DNA of 6,954 nucleotides from DATMYQ01 sp035560935. GTDB taxonomy: Bacteria > Bacillota > Negativicutes > Sporomusales > Sporomusaceae. Of this stretch, positions 6,828 through 6,954 are shown piece after piece. Position 1 is the stretch's first letter. Each line of letters starts with the position of its first letter. The stretch lies in assembly GCA_035560935.1 (NCBI GenBank), contig DATMYQ010000320.1, forward strand, positions 1 to 6,954, in the 5' to 3' direction. Position numbers and translations under genes: made by a program. The notes under the pieces were generated by a model. It was not told the DNA's origin, made no database searches, and saw only the letters and a list, made by a program, of their open reading frames with translations.

Positions 6828-6954
6828 ATAATTCTCCTTTCTGACGCCAAGACGCCATAACAAAATTGAAATGAAAGAAACAGAGATACACGCATTTTTA
6901 ACTTGCTTATAAATTGAATCCGCAGGAGTAATCGCATAGTCAGCGATCATTTTC
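6441..6954 (-). CDS. Probable Cas8-like large subunit, C-terminal part, cut by right edge
   Basis: The frame is open from the right edge to TGA at 6441 (171 codons). I read it as the C-terminal, mostly helical part of a type I large subunit. The part upstream of 6827 (DSIYKQVKNACISV, ILLWRLGVRKENY) followed by NIGQFLKLADMLHKQY resembles, in layout, the end of Csd1/Cas8c: a helix, a short strand with KE, then a LGRLFAVLEKxQ helix. In that family the segment continues into N-ATIRDRYFGSA and RLLRL-HHL; here the counterparts are QLMGNEILAIASENP and LNRLRERMKIYLAWA. This is a pattern match by eye, not an alignment. The gene lies immediately before cas7, a usual place for cas8. If the frame upstream of 6827 is not coding, the real gene would be the 128-residue product described separately. 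The N-terminal domain and PAM-sensing region are outside the window. Confidence 0.6.
   Translation of the reverse strand, partial: KMIADYAITPADSIYKQVKNACISVSFISILLWRLGVRKENYMLDAPFNIGQFLKLADMLHKQYSVQVRNGGDGKKSLPTQLMGNEILAIASENPIEGLNRLRERMKIYLAWADTSTGEDTGLSKWILARFSEVSAKIAASELPETFTAAEQAQVLLGYLAAIPYEKKED
6828..6840 (-). promoter_or_regulatory. Strong internal ribosome site in the Cas8-like frame
   Basis: AAAGGAG (6840-6834) followed by a 6-nt A+T-rich spacer AATTAT and ATG at 6827-6825. Motif and spacing are essentially the same as at the cas5d start in this window (AAAGGAG, 6 nt), so by local standards this is a genuine start signal although it lies inside a longer open frame. Confidence 0.65.

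Noticed and set aside
1..6954. Search for a CRISPR array, tRNA, transposase or long direct repeats.
   Set aside because: No regularly spaced 25-40 nt repeats or insertion-sequence ends seen; nearly all bases are within minus-strand cas genes.

Overview
The window is an all-minus-strand stretch of CRISPR-cas genes. It covers parts of two adjacent type I systems, transcribed from right to left. Genes are packed tightly (1-nt and 4-nt overlaps, gaps of 3, 6 and 29 nt), so they are probably co-transcribed. No promoter, terminator, CRISPR array, tRNA, rRNA or insertion sequence is visible. The host is a bacterium. Strong purine-rich Shine-Dalgarno sites (AAAGGAG, AAGGAGG, AAGGGGG), a TTG start and mixed base composition would suit a Firmicutes-type organism, but this is a weak inference.

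Right part (3424-6954, about 43% G+C in the 300 bases I counted): the downstream end of an unusual type I module. It starts with the C-terminal part of a Cas8-like large subunit that runs off the right edge. This reading frame carries a strong internal ribosome site and ATG, as expected for a Cas11 small subunit made from within a cas8 gene. A Csd2/Csh2-type Cas7 backbone subunit follows, then a divergent HD-helicase Cas3 (DESH box, SGT in motif III). No cas5 or cas6 lies between them; any that exist must be to the right of the window.

Left part (1-3417): a canonical type I-C (Dvulg) start in the usual order cas3-cas5d-cas8c. The HD-helicase Cas3 and the Cas5d pre-crRNA endonuclease are complete. 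Cas8c is only its first ~137 codons and runs off the left edge. cas7, cas4, cas1 and cas2 of this system would be expected further left.

How they work together: in each system Cas8 and Cas7 (plus Cas5 and Cas11) hold the crRNA in a Cascade complex that recognises DNA, and Cas3 is recruited to unwind and degrade the target. Two unrelated-looking cas3 genes sit head-to-tail 6 nt apart. The base composition is a mosaic: a G+C-rich block (about 53-62% in counted samples) covering the type I-C cas3, cas5d and the first codons of cas8c lies between poorer DNA on both sides (about 35% on the left, 43% on the right). This suggests modular exchange of the effector genes.
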